Of a DNA stretch of 64,000 bases, positions 38,099-51,000 are shown piece after piece. Position 1 is the stretch's first letter; each line of letters starts with the position of its first letter. A model generated the notes under the pieces. The model searched no databases. It saw only the letters and a list, made by a program, of their open reading frames with translations, and was not told the DNA's origin. The position numbers and the translations under genes are program-made. The stretch comes from Ectocarpus siliculosus. Its lineage: Eukaryota; Sar; Phaeophyceae; Ectocarpales; Ectocarpaceae. Where the stretch lies: positions 30,859 through 94,858 of the forward strand of contig FN648647.1 of NCBI GenBank assembly GCA_000310025.1, in the 5' to 3' direction.

Positions 38099-40106
38099 CT
38101 AGTGACCGATCGCACTGAGCCCCAGGCTCTCCCTAACCAGCGCCTCCAACACCTCGCGCTTCTGTCTCTTCCTTTCCTGGGACGATCCTCCACGCCCGTT
38201 TCCCCTGTCTTTGACACTCTGGAGCAACAATGACGACGCCAGCGCCGTGCCAGCATCATCATCACCTCCCGCAGCTGCGCCCTTGGCCGCACCCGCCTCC
38301 GCCCGCGTTACCAGCGGAATATACGCCTCACCGTACGGGAAGTACGGGCAATTTTCTGGCACGTCTACCGGAAACGCTACGAGGGGAGACAGCACGCACC
38401 CCGGTCGCTCCAATGGAAGCGGTCTCGCCAGATATCTGCGGAGCAGAGCGGGGTGAAAATCGCACGAATGTTACAGACAGTGGGGGCTTGGTTGGCGGGG
38501 ATGCGCGACGAAACAATCGCCGCACACAAGATGTTCGGCGTGGGGGGCCCGCAGTTGGGATCGCCTTCGCGGGGCTTATATTGTTAATCTTTACTGTAGA
38601 CAGGAGGGTTTCGTATCCCTATCCTTATCCCTAGCCCCACACCGTGCCCCCGACGAAACCCAAGCTTTCATATCATCGCGAATGCTAATACTACTGCGGA
38701 ATTGGGGGTTGGGAGCCGGAAGGGTAGGCCCACGTGGCGCACGCGTACTTCTTCATGGCGACAGAGCCTCGACGAAAAGGTGACGGAAGAACACCTGTCT
38801 GTCTTGTATCATAAAGATCAAAGGGCCACCACCCTACATACTTTCATGAAAACAACTTCTCTCAACATATATATACTTTGAAGTATTTACCCTGTTATTC
38901 GGCCACCGACTGGGAGGTGGTGGGCAGCGCACAGGTCTATGAAAGCGTGCCATCGCGACGCGGGGCCTCTCAAATCGGACGAATCGGGGGTGTCCGGCAG
39001 CTGCAGGTGTTGAGGGTGGACACGGCAAGACGCGGCAGGGGATGGGTGGGGGGTTGTACCGTATAAGTTGCTGATTCGTCCCGACGTCATCCAAACACTC
39101 GACTGGACATTCGAAGCCTGGCATGGAGGCCGTTTCTGAACTTGCGGGGCCGTTCTGTACAGCAGTCACGCGGCTTCGGGCACCCGTTCGCTTCGATTGT
39201 GGCGGTCGCCGGAGGAAACAACACGCCAAGAACATGCTTCTCACAGGAAAATCGTCGAAGAACACGGCATCGAACTCTCCCAGCGTCGCCAGGGCCGTCT
39301 GCCAAAAACCCTCGACGATCCGGACCCCCGGGCGTGCAGCCGCCCATCCCCTTAATCTGGCGAGAACGACCGGGTCCGGCTCGATGATGGTGTGGGATCG
39401 GGGTGAAAATTCCTGGATCCGATCCGCGCTGTATCCGATGCCGTACCCTATCTCAAGCACTCGGCTTTCCTCTTGTAGGTGGAGCGGGGCATCGGAGGGA
39501 CGGGGGTTAGGATGGATCGGTCAACTGAGGATGAAAGCAGGTCCAAGAGCCCCTCTCGTTGCCTCAGCGTCTTTTCTTACCAGGCACAGTTGGTGATGCC
39601 ACCGGGGTTAGTTGTTCATGTTGTTGTTATCTTCACAGTAATAACCGTTTCGGTCTCCGCTCAGTGCCTTCTAATATCCGTACTTGTTTAATTGACGCGG
39701 GCGCCTTCCTTGTGGTCACCAACAAGTAAGTGCAAGCATCATTGGACTCATCTTGCATCTCTCCGCGAGCTGACTACCGCCCCGACCACCCACCAGTTAT
39801 TGCCAAGGCGTCCACAAGCGCTCGCATGTATGGCTTTTCCCACTCCATCATAACGATGGTATTTTCACCCTTGTAGGGCATGCTTTCGCCCCCCTCCCCT
39901 AAGCACGCTGCTGCTGCGGCCTCTGTTGCGCCGCCTGCTGCACGCTCGTGATCGTCCTGATCCCTATCTCCGATCGATGGCGCCGCCGTTATAGCAATAG
40001 CGACGGTTTCAGAAGGTGCGGCAGCGGGGGTGGCCGGCACAAGCTCAAGGATTTCTTTTCCGAATGCATCCGTCCCGAACTGCAGGCACGCCATGCCTGA
40101 CGCCAT
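38099..40106 (-). CDS. SAM-dependent methyltransferase of the GAMT / arginine-N-methyltransferase-2 type
   Basis: Four minus-strand exons in full phase agreement, 40106-39794, 39471-39245, 39000-38891 and 38435-38099, code for 328 residues. The N part has VMMEWEKPYM, the segment that precedes the fold in guanidinoacetate methyltransferases and yeast Rmt2. Next comes SAM motif I (RVLEIGYGIGYSAD, residues about 109-122), the acidic strand-2 end (IIEPD), EGFWQTAL, FDAVFFDDFP, SRWHAFIDL and VGGRITG. The late segment DVPENCPYFPYGEAYIPLV is typical of the family's C end. The last 50 residues are charged and low in complexity. The family methylates guanidino nitrogens (guanidinoacetate, or the delta-nitrogen of protein arginine); which substrate applies here cannot be told. 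The start is the first of two close in-frame ATGs (40106 and 40094). Residues 30-70 are an Ala-rich insertion. Confidence 0.85.
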
Positions 40107-40109
40107 GCC

Positions 40110-40348
40110 TGACGTCTACACCTAGACTACCGTCGGTGACACAAAATACCACACCCCGTGGACCGATAGTCAAAGCTCCGTTTGTCCACGACGAAGAGGA
40201 CGCAAATATGATGAGACGGTACGTTTCCGGAAAGCTGCCGACGAACGCCGCCGTTGTCGGCGCCTCCTCTCTTTCTGCAGGGGATAAATCGAGCAATGAA
40301 AACCTGTCCAGGGGTATGTGATATCTTACGTCACCTACGGTATACCCC
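40110..40348. repeat. Short inverted-repeat element (family A, MITE-like), best copy
   Basis: The left end is ctaccgtcggtgacacaaaa then taccacacccc; the right end is gggtatgtgatatcttacgt then cacctacggta. The interior contains acgtttccggaaagctgcc. The terminal repeats are imperfect and about 35 bases long. It lies next to the start of the methyltransferase gene. Confidence 0.6.
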
Positions 40349-42017
40349 TTCACTCCACGTTCCCGGTTTCCGTGCTCTCGCAAGTCCCTTTGCTGCTACT
40401 TTGGACCTGTCGTTGTTCGTTGTGAAAAGAAAGGCGCGCGCAGGCAAAATACGTGCGGGTGCAACTTGTATATTGTTTCTGCCATCCCATTTATCAACCG
40501 TCGCACGCAGCTTCAACGTAACATCCAGCGGTGGTATTTTGCCTCGTTTCACTGAATCAAGAACTCTGACCCGGGACGATTGCCTCTAACACGGTTGGTT
40601 GAGTTCTGCATTGCACGGCTGCGCGAAGCAGTCTTTTTATATGAGTGGTGGCCAATAACGGGTATTTCCAGTGCGAGCACGGTCACAATCGGGTACTACA
40701 CCGCGACAATACGCCGCGCGCAGCGGCCGCATGACGCCATCTGATTGGTCGACGCCCGCCGCCACCCCGTGCCTTGACCGTCTTTCGACCGGATCGTGGT
40801 CACGCACATTGGGCTCCGGGAACGTAGCATACTCGCGTTTCGACTCTTTGAAGACCATTTTCCGTGCGTGTGTGTTGACTAGATAGTAGTCGAATAGATA
40901 TGTGGTTTTGGTTTTGGGCAGGACAAGGTTATCAAACAGTCTTATTATGTAGATCTGCAAGAAAAATACTCGCCAACATGGATGATGCAGGTTGTTGGGT
41001 GCAAGTGAGAGAACGGAAGAGATGTCAAAGCTTCGCCAACTTCGTTTCCCATGAATCTTGTCACGACATGGCCCGCTTCGGCACTACAATTTTTATTAGC
41101 AGAGGGGGCAAACGTGATAGCAACGCCAGGTGGCTGCTGACGAACACCACAACAACGCGCACCGACTCTCTTCAAGTTGGTCGGACACGGAAGGTACAAT
41201 ATTACGACGTGCCCGCTGTGTCTGGCGGGCGTGTTCTAAAACAATGCAATTTTACTCAGAGAAGAGAGAGGATTCATTTATTTGTGCTCCATATCTTGTG
41301 GGACCGTCGCGCAAGCGCGTGGTAGTTGCCTCTTGCTACAACTGCTGTGGTGTGTACAATTCGCTAGCAACCAGCGGGCAACACCATCGACGTCCGTCCG
41401 CCACTGCTGTCGTGCTCCAATGGAAAAATTTCACACGTAAATATTTGAACACTATTTGAAAAGTACGTACAACAGCAGTGCACAGCAGTACCACCAAAGA
41501 AAAGTGGCGACAGGTACACATGCGCACTGTGGTCCACATGCTACCGTAGCTAGGCATACCCAGCAGTACTACTGCTGTAGTCCACCTACGGCTGGCTGTG
41601 CTACTCGGTGTCGGTATGCTACAGCAGTCGTGCAACACAGATCTGTGTAAAACTAAACTTCCTCGCGGAGAAAAAATACCTCAGGAAGGGTGATGTTTGT
41701 GTTTCGTTCAGGGCACCCTCCAAGGGGGATCCTATTCCTGAGAGCACGCTTCTGTTCATATTCCTTGGCCCTCACCGTACCTGGACTGGACAGCAGACAG
41801 CAGACGAGCGGGGGGGAAACTGCAGCACCTACAGAAGGTAGACACAGCACACGCATAATACCACCCACCATCATGATGCTGAGAGGGTGGGTGAGAGAAC
41901 CGGTATATTCACGGAGCCCCCCAAAGCGTGCCTGTCACATTTTGTTTTGTGCACACAGCACAAGCAAGGAGGCAACACAAGAGCGCCTCACAGTTGAGGC
42001 TCTCCGACAGCAGCACC
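40349..42017. other. Intergenic stretch between divergent methyltransferase and transporter genes
   Basis: It carries a family B repeat (40640-40830) and a cluster of ACAGCAGT/ACTGCTGT words between 41340 and 41640. It should contain the transporter promoter. No exon or RNA gene is supportable. Confidence 0.45.
40640..40830. repeat. Dispersed repeat (family B), copy 1
   Basis: It shares with 56500-56690 the blocks aatcgggtac, gcatgac.ccatctgattgg and ccttgaccgtctttc, in the same order and orientation. It is about 290 bases beyond a family A element, and the 56-kb copy has the same arrangement. Confidence 0.6.
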
Positions 42018-45000
42018 ATGGACAAGCCACTGACGGTGACGACAAATTATGCCCGCTACGTGTTGTTTGTGCTTCTTGGCGTGTATGGTGAGTTGGGTGT
42101 TTCACCTTAGTCCCGCCGGCCTACGACGGTCGGTGTATTGCATGCCCTGCTACTGCTGCTGTGGATCCATCACGCGAAAAGTAGTAACCAAATATGTAGA
42201 CGGGTACCAGCGTTGTTGTCGAGAGCCCTCTGTACCCCGATCCCGTTCGTGTCTCAGTCACCCCACCTTTGATCCCATCATGTCTTCTCGCGTGGGAGTT
42301 TCGACAGTGGCGAAGGCGGTTGTGTCGTACACGATAACTGACGCAAAATCGCTAACAACAAGGTTGTCCGTAATTTGTCCGCGTGTGGTCTCGGCGATCG
42401 TGCCGTCATATGCTCATGACAATGCTTTGCAGTCAGCAACCAGTGGGCGCGCTACCTCCTGAACTACCTCTACGCCGTGTCGGACGACGACTACGACGAC
42501 GATGACGCGGTAGGAGCCCCTGTAGACGACCCTGTGACAAGGCTTAAGCGTGTTTGCACTTCGTTTTACTAGCGACGGCGCTGCTGCTGTGCAGGTGTCA
42601 CGGCACGCCCGGTGTCTCTCGTCTCCACATCCACATCTGTGGTGTGCGGAGAATACGTTACAAACACCCGCGGTCCAACACCCGGTCGGGGGGTCGTACA
42701 TCCATGTCCATACATACCAGGCGATGCAGCTATATGCAGATCGGTAGTGGCTTCGCTCTACGTAGTAGGCAGACAGCGGATGTAGTGCCCCGTGGACGTG
42801 CTCGCTGCACGATCTTTACGTGCGGCGCATCCATCGCAGAGGGTCCAATAATACATGCAGCAGCGGTAGGTGTCACCCCCTGTGCACCAGAAGTCAGCAG
42901 TATTTTTCCGAAAGAAAGAGATAAAAATGCATGGAGCCTTGTACTCTGGGTGAGCGGAGAGTCCGGAGTGTGGTGGCTGTGACCTCCCACCGGAGGCTGG
43001 CTCTTTCCCTCTGGTGCGATGTGGCGAGGAATGTCCGGCGTGACCGAGCGAACTAAGAGTGGTGCCGAGAGTGGGCGAGCCTTCTTGGACTCATCTTCCC
43101 ATCCTCCTAAAGATTCATCCAACCATTCGCAGCTGTGTTGGTAACCGGAAGAGTCATGAACCCTGGGGGAAGACGTGATCTTCATCACCTCGTATTACAT
43201 ACAGCAGTATTCCTCAGACCCTACTAAATATGTACGTGTGTCTGTGCTTGTTGAATCTCGATATCCTGACCTCCACATAGCCCCCCCCTTTTCTTCGCCG
43301 AAAGCTCAGCTTGTTTAAGTTTGGGTTTTGTGTTGTGTTATAGTATGTATGGATATATGTATCATTGATGTAAACACACCTTTTCGAAAATTAAATCCCT
43401 CCCTCACTAGCTGTTGGCACATATAATGTTTTTCTTGTATTTCTTGCTTGCGCCACATCATGGCGCGTCCACGAGGACACGTGGACGCGGGATGGAATCC
43501 CACGATTAAAACCCACACAGCTGGTCTATAAACGACCCATGGCGAACGATCTGTTCAAGAGACGAGCTTTTCTCGGCGAAGCGTGTGTGTACAGCAGTGT
43601 ACGGACGCTTTCGAACCATCGGCTGAAAAAATGCGGTGTTAGTGCCGCATCTGCAGCTGTGCGGTGGCAAGCACACAAACCACCAAGCAAGGCTACATGT
43701 ACGGCGGAAAAGGGCCCATGTTCTATCTAGAGGTAGCAATCGTATTTACGTTGTCACCAACTTGCTGCTGCTGTGTGGGCAACACGGGATTCGGATGGAA
43801 CAAATCGTCATCATCGTGGCTCGGCTATTTCCTATGCAGATGCAACCCATGGTTGTATGCATATGCATATGCATACATTGTGTTGCTCGGCCAGAGACGG
43901 CCTGGTACCTCCGTCATGCTTTCAGCAGCAGCAGCAGCAGCAGCAGCACCGTTCACGGCATTTCAAGCAAACATCACGCCACTGCCGCTAGGCCGTAGGC
44001 ACCCCCCCCCCCCGAACAGCAGAAGAGTCCCACAAGCCGGTTGGTGAAATCGATTTTTCATGCCTCCGTCAAGAGAGGGGGCCGGGGGAATGGTGCTGTG
44101 CTCCCCGCGCTATTGTGATTTTGAGAGATGCCGCCGAACGCGAACGCGAGAAGGACAAAACGAGGAAATGCCGCTCACACACACGTACACGTATCACCGA
44201 CGTCGGGGGTCCGCAGATATCACCCACCCCGCTCCCCATTTGTACACGCCCACAACACCGCAACGTCAGCTGTGCCCTGCCAAGCATATATACAGAATCG
44301 TGGGCATTGTTACGAATGCGGAGGTTTGATGTCAATCAACCGTTGCAAGATGCCTTGCTTTTGATCGACCCCTATATCCTAAAATATGCGGGGCATCCGT
44401 AGATCCAGCTGTTTACCCTCTGCAAAACTGAAGATACCACACTCCGTAGTATTTTCCCATCAATTACTTAAAAATAATAGTTTCCTCTGAGGCCGAAATT
44501 TCTGGAGGGGGGGGGGGTTCTTCTGACGTAACATAGGGCGCTTGAGTTTACGTCTTAGATGCGATGTTGGTAAATAGGGTTAGGGTATTGACATTTCCTT
44601 GTGTTCCAGCTTTCTTTGCAAACGTAATGAATCCGCTGGCTCGTCCTCGTTAGACTTGAGGTCTGTTAAAGTTTTGCCGTGTGTCTGCCTGCCTCGTTCT
44701 GAGTCTCTCTCTCTTTTTCGCTTCTCCGTTTCTCTGACACTTTCTCTCCCCCCACCTTTGGTCTTCCTCTTACACAAACCCTTCCCGTTCCTTGCTCCGT
44801 CTCCTCTACCAGAAAGATTTCATCAGCATCGAGGATGCGACCGGGATCTCGACCAGCGAGTATGGTCTTCTTGTGGGATACGGCTTCTCCTTCTGTTACG
44901 TAAGACACGCACACACCCCTGAAACGTTTGCAGATCGCCAGCGTAAGATATTTTGTTGTACGCAAGACACGCACACACACCATAACGTTGCAGATAACCA

Positions 45001-48000
45001 GCGTAACATGTTCTCCTCCTTCTGCGCAAGGACGGACACCCTACGACTTTGCGTGAGATCTTGGCACTTGAGGTGTTAGAATGCAAGAGGTTTATCATAC
45101 TTGAAGTGTTAGAATGCTAGAGGTCTATCACACTGCTGTAGGTATTAGAATGCAAGAGGTTAACACGCTGAGGTGTTAAAACGCGAGAGGTTTATCACAC
45201 TTGAGGTGTTAGAATGCAAGAGGTTATCACAATTCAGGTGTTAGAAAGCAAGAGGTCATCACAGCGCACCGCTCGTTGTGATGCCGGGTCAAGGACCCCG
45301 ACAGATATCAGTAGCCTCCTCGAAAATAGTATGGTTGGTTGCTTGTTTGGGTTAGGGTTGCGAAACCTATCGCTCTATTCCACATATGGCACGTAGTATG
45401 CTCGCGAAGACGGGCCCAGAAAAGCCTGCGTCAAGCTATTGTACGTGCATCGCAGCTGTTGGAACCCACAGTAGCACAGCAAGCAACGGCTGTTATGCCC
45501 CTAACACACACACAACTAGAACCAGGAGCTTTTAGGTCAACTCGAGCGCTTGTCTTTGTGGCATGCATGGATACCTCTTGAGGTTTATTTCGTCGGAAAG
45601 CTAAGAGACTGGAGGCACGCTAAATGACCAGGCGGGAAGGGACAGGCACCATGCTCCCAGGGAGAGTTCGTATCGCAGCTTAATATTCTGTCAATCTCTC
45701 GTCGACATTTAATAGGTCGCGCAACATTTCCCCCCAAAGGAAGAATCTATTACCATGTTTGCGGGGAAAGTTGTATCACCGCATAAATTGTCTTGTGCCA
45801 CATCAAGGGTTGCTGTTCCGAACACGCGCATACTCGCTGGGTGACAGGTTATCTGCGGGCTGTTCATGGGCCGCGCGGCCGACCTGTACAACCGCAAGCT
45901 CATCATCTTCTACGGCTTGGTGATCTGGAACGTGGCGACTGTCTGCCTCGGCATGTCCGAGAACTTCGTCCAGCTCCTCCTGTCGCGGATCCTTCTCGGC
46001 ATCGGGGAGTCGTTTTCGATGCCCGCGTCGTACTCGCTGATCGCGGACTACTTCCCTGCGGAGTCATTGGCCCAGGTTTGTTGTTGTTGTTGTTGCTGTT
46101 GTCGTCGTCTTCACATTCAAAATCTTTCCGGTCTCTACCCAGTCAGTACCCCGTCATGTCCGTACTGGTCCAACTGGCGCGGACGCATTCCGTGGTCACG
46201 TGCCAAAAGAGGGGTACTGTACACCGTTCGGATGAAGTACTGTACATGGATGCACGACAGAAACAGCAAAACTGAACACCATTGGCGTATTACCCGACGA
46301 CCTCCCTCGTGAAAACGCGCCTGAACTACCAATGTTGCATAGTTCTGTTGTTTCCGCCGTGCACTATTTTCCGCTGTCTACTTCATCAGCACGAAAAAAG
46401 TAAAAGTAAGAGTGCCTGTTTTTTTTCTTGTCTCTGTGTTGTCCTCCGTTACACGACAACAACAGTCGGCCGTGTCCTATTAAATTTTGTTCTCTCTTTC
46501 GTCCTCCGTTATGTACGTGACAACTAATCTACTGTTTTCAGGCCAATGGAGTTTTCGCCTTCGGCGTTTACGTGGGCGGAGGCCTGAGCTCCCTGAGCAT
46601 TGCCATGGCCCAGGGGATCGGTTGGAGAGGCAGCGCCTTCACCGTTGCCGGTTACGGCCTGCTGCTGTCGCTACTGGTACGCTTCACGGTTAGGGAGCCC
46701 GCGCGCACGCCCGCCGTTACCGCTCCCGCTCCCGCGAACCGTACCTCGGAGGCGGAGGAGGGGGGAGGCTACGCGCCTACCAACGGGTCTTCAGGGGACG
46801 CGGAGAAGGACTATACCGCCCGCGAGAGGTGGGTGAAATCTGCCTGCTGTTGCACGCGGGCACGTCATCCTGCCCCTGCAGTATATATAGAACGACGCTT
46901 TGCTTTGCGAGAGACAGCAGCAGCCGCCAACAACCAACCAATCAGCGAATTGGTTGTACAGCGGTCGCGGTCTCCTAAATGGCGGTCTGCATAAAAGTCG
47001 GTCGCCCTGTTTACAAGGCGGGTGAAACTTGCTGCCATACAGCAGCAGACGGAATATTTAAGGTTGTTCTACCCATGGAGTATGGCGGATGCCTCAATAC
47101 GGCGGTCGTTTATCAGCTGCTCCACCACCACTGTAGCAGGGTTTTAGACAACAAAAAGAGTTGCGGCGGTTGGTGGGCGGGATCGAGACATCGGGGAAAG
47201 ATGCCGTGTCGTGTCCATCCGTGTTTTTGTTAGCATAGCACGCCTCTAAGTTGCGGCTCAGCGTTCGTTCCTGTTCGTTGGTGGTGCGCGCAGGGATGGG
47301 GGGGATAGTCCCCTTTGAATGACCTAGGGGTGGGGGTGGGGGGGGGGCAGTAGAGGCGAAAGGAAGGAAGGGCTATGTACGCCATCGAAAAGAGCAAGGG
47401 GCCAGTCAGGTGGGATAAATGGGCTGTTCTGCGTGAAGCTTTCAGCAGGGCAGAAGCATCAGTTTTTCGATGCCCCCCCTTGTCACCGTCCTAACACGAA
47501 GGCATGCAGAACATAATTACCCCCGCCCCCCCTCCCCGGTGTTTGCCATCGGGGTTGGGTTTTCGTCGCTTGGCAACGACGTTGTAAAAGAAGCCATTTC
47601 ACTTCGTGAACTCGGCAACCAGGTTACCGGGTTTTTTTTTGGCGGTAACCATAATGGTGGTCGAGGAGATCATGTTGTGCGGGGTGGAGAAAACTCACTC
47701 CGCGCAAGGGGGATGATCGCACCACGTTGTGTTAAAATGGTCAAGCATCCTCGAGGCATTTACGCAGTGCTTCCAACTGTCTCTGGAAGTGAACGCACCA
47801 GAAAATAAATTAAGTCATACGCAGCTGTCATCCGTACGCAAGGAAGTAAGCACAAGATGCCGAACACCCTTAGCAGGATGCAGGGCACTCTTCATGCGAC
47901 TCGCCGAATACCTCACGGCGTTTCGTTCATGATGTGAGAGCCTGGTCCGGCGAGAACCCGGCGTGCTCCGTCCCGGCTTTGTAGGGATGCGAGGTCAATG

Positions 48001-51000
48001 GTCTAATGACTACGGCATGCACGACTATGAGTACCCCCCCCCCCCCCCCTGGGCGTCTCCCCGCCTTGTGTGTTGGCAGCGCTAAGCTAATTTTCGGGAA
48101 CCCGCTGATCGTGCTGCTCATTTTCGGAGGCATGGTCCGGTTCATGGCCGGGTACGCTATCGGCTCTTACCTCCCGGACTTCTTCAGCCAGATCTACCCG
48201 GACGACAACACCATTTGTGAGTAAGGAGTCGTATACAGTTCTACTTGTACAGCAGACTGTGAGTAATTGGTGCAATACATCATGCAGTTTGAGAGTAACA
48301 TTCAGAAGCGCGATACAGTACTGTGTGCAGATATACTCGGACAGTTAACACCATCTGTCAGGAATCAGTTTAAAATAGTAGTTACAAGTACAATTTTACC
48401 AGTCTCTCGCGTGTGTTTTGTTCTCTTGCCGCTATCAGGGGGAAACCTCTCTCACATGTTATCCGAGAGACGAGATTGCAGGAGTTGGTGGAGGTCTCTA
48501 GGCATCACCGCTAGCGCTATCTCACTGGACGATTACTGCACACGAGTTTGTTTTTGGGGTGGGTGTGGTCATAGCTGGGGCGCGGACGTTCCCGCGCCCT
48601 CCAGTCCCACCAGAACCACGCAGTTATTTTCTGACATGCATGCTTTGCCCACGATGGTCGCTGAAACTATCCATACCACCGGTCGGTGGTCCTGTGAACC
48701 TGCTCTCCCCGTGTGCTTCTCGGCGATCTCAGACAGCTACCTGAACGCGTCGGTCGTGTCGGTGGGTGGAGCGCTGTCGTCGTACGCCGGGGGTTACGCG
48801 GCTGATAGGTGAGGGGGAGCCCCCGTAATTGGGTACTACACAGCACTGGCTGGGGCTCGCGCCCATGGGATAGTGTGTGACGGTCGGCGTGCCTTGGGGG
48901 GCCGAGCGGCACTTGAGGGGAGCGGCAAGAGCTTTCAACGGATCCTTTTCCCACGCAAGGAATAACAATCTCTTTTTTGCTGACACGCTTACTAACGACA
49001 ACACGCCTCGAAAATGCCGGGTCTGAACGGCTGGGCTCATCGCGCATGAATAGAGCGAAGGAGTCGGTCGTGTTTCTGTACGAACAAGGTAATCGTTGTT
49101 GTTGTCTTGACCCTAAGAACTTTTCATCTATCACTTGACGGGGTCGACTCCCGTGGTCACAGGCCAGCTTTCCCGACAATAGGTCTACTCAACCACAATC
49201 GACCATAGGGGTTCGCAAGCGATGTACACACAATCCACCATCAGCATATAGCATGACCGTCTTTTCCCGCACCGCCGCTCCTGAAACACCGCCGCAGGTG
49301 GGAAAAGGCTGGCCAGCACAGGGCAAGAATGTACATCCCTGCCATCGGAGCGCTGTTAGGAGCCCCGACGTTTTTCCTGGTGATCGTCACCCCCAACTTC
49401 TACGGCGCCATGTTCTTTCTATTTGTGGAGTGTGAGTTTTTTTTTTTTTTTCTGCAGACTTGCAGTTTTGGGAGTGAAAAGCGAAAGTTCTCCAACAAAG
49501 TACTCCATCTTTTTGATATCATTTTTTTTTTTCTTTCCTACGGGTCAAGTTGTGGTTGTGTTGTACTAAATTATTGACAAAATGAGAAGAGCTACAGATA
49601 GAGAGAGATGCGTGTGGATGAGTACAAAAGTGGTGCGGTGCGACCTCCTTCACTCCCAGGGTTCACTCCCAGAGTGATGGTCTCATCTGTCGATTTGACT
49701 GACCCTATATTCTCCTAAACCAGCTTCGCCTTTTCCGCGTTGTCTAATCCGTGGATTTGACTGACATTCTCCTATACCGGCTTGGCATTTTCCGCGTGGT
49801 CTCATCCCCTATATGACCGTCGAGTTGGCTTCACAATTTACCGCTTGGTCTCATCTCCGATACACCCGTCGATTTGACTGACCCCACATTCTCCTAAACC
49901 GGATTTTTCGCGTGGTCTCATCCCCGATGTAACAGTCGATTTGACTGGCCCCACCTTCTCCTAAACCGGCTTCGCATGTGTTTTTTTTTGCTCTCCGGAA
50001 TGTTCCGTGACTGTTGTTGCGCCGCTTCATGTGCAGACCTGGTGGCGGAATGCTGGTTCGGCCCGGCGATCTCTGTCCTCCAGAAGGCCCTCCCTGCCCG
50101 CGTGCGGTACGTCTCCCTCAACACGCAACCTATCCGCACAGCACTATGCCCATGATCGAACTCCTCTTTTTTTTGTTGTCCTCTGCTTTGCAAGGGACGT
50201 TTGCGTTACACACGAGTTCCGTTGACTTGGACATGCATGCGTCGACGTTTCTCCGAGATTTGGTTGGTGCCTGTCTTAGTGGTTCCTGGCTTTTGTTTCT
50301 CAACCAGTGTCGCAGTCACCCTGTCGTATTGAACCAATCACGTATTTGACGCGGACCGGCCGCACAAACTCAAGCTGGGCCAAGGGAGGCGCATTTTTGC
50401 GTTGGGTGATGCTGTTGACCTTGGTTGGTTACTGTACAAAATTAGAGGCGGGGGGTGTTTGTCCGGTCATCCTCTGGCCCTCCCTCTCTCAACTAACCTA
50501 AATAACTCTTATCTCTCTCTCTCCGTCTCTTTTTGCTTCTCTCTGTTCCTTCGTCCCCCTCTCCCTCTCTCTCATCTCCTGCCTGGTCTGCAGAGGTGTG
50601 GGCATCGGCTACTACAGCTTCTTCACCACGATCGCCGGGAGCTTCATGACGTACATTGTTGGCGTTATCCTTGACGCGTACACGTCCGACGCTGCTCTCA
50701 AGGTGAGCTTGCGACACACGAGAAACCAAGACCCATTTTTCGGTTCCGGTCCCACATTTTTCGGTTGCAGTGATTAGTTGGCGTTTGCACTTGGTCAGGG
50801 ACCGTGTTGGTGTACCTATCGCCCGTGAAGATTTGTTCTTGCCGGCAAGGATCTCTCCCAAATCTTAGTGCCGCCGCGCCGCATGCCCATGTCTGTCGTG
50901 GGAGACGACGCTAGGTCACCTCTTGTCTACCCCGTCTTTCTCGCTGGTGCTGGTGGAAGAAAATATAAACCTTCTAAGGTTTTCTCTCCTCCGCCGGTGC

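Noticed and set aside
44575-44590. Telomere-like tagggttagggt near 44575 and ggttagggtt near 45345
   Set aside because: Only one or two units each, inside introns of the transporter; not a telomeric array.
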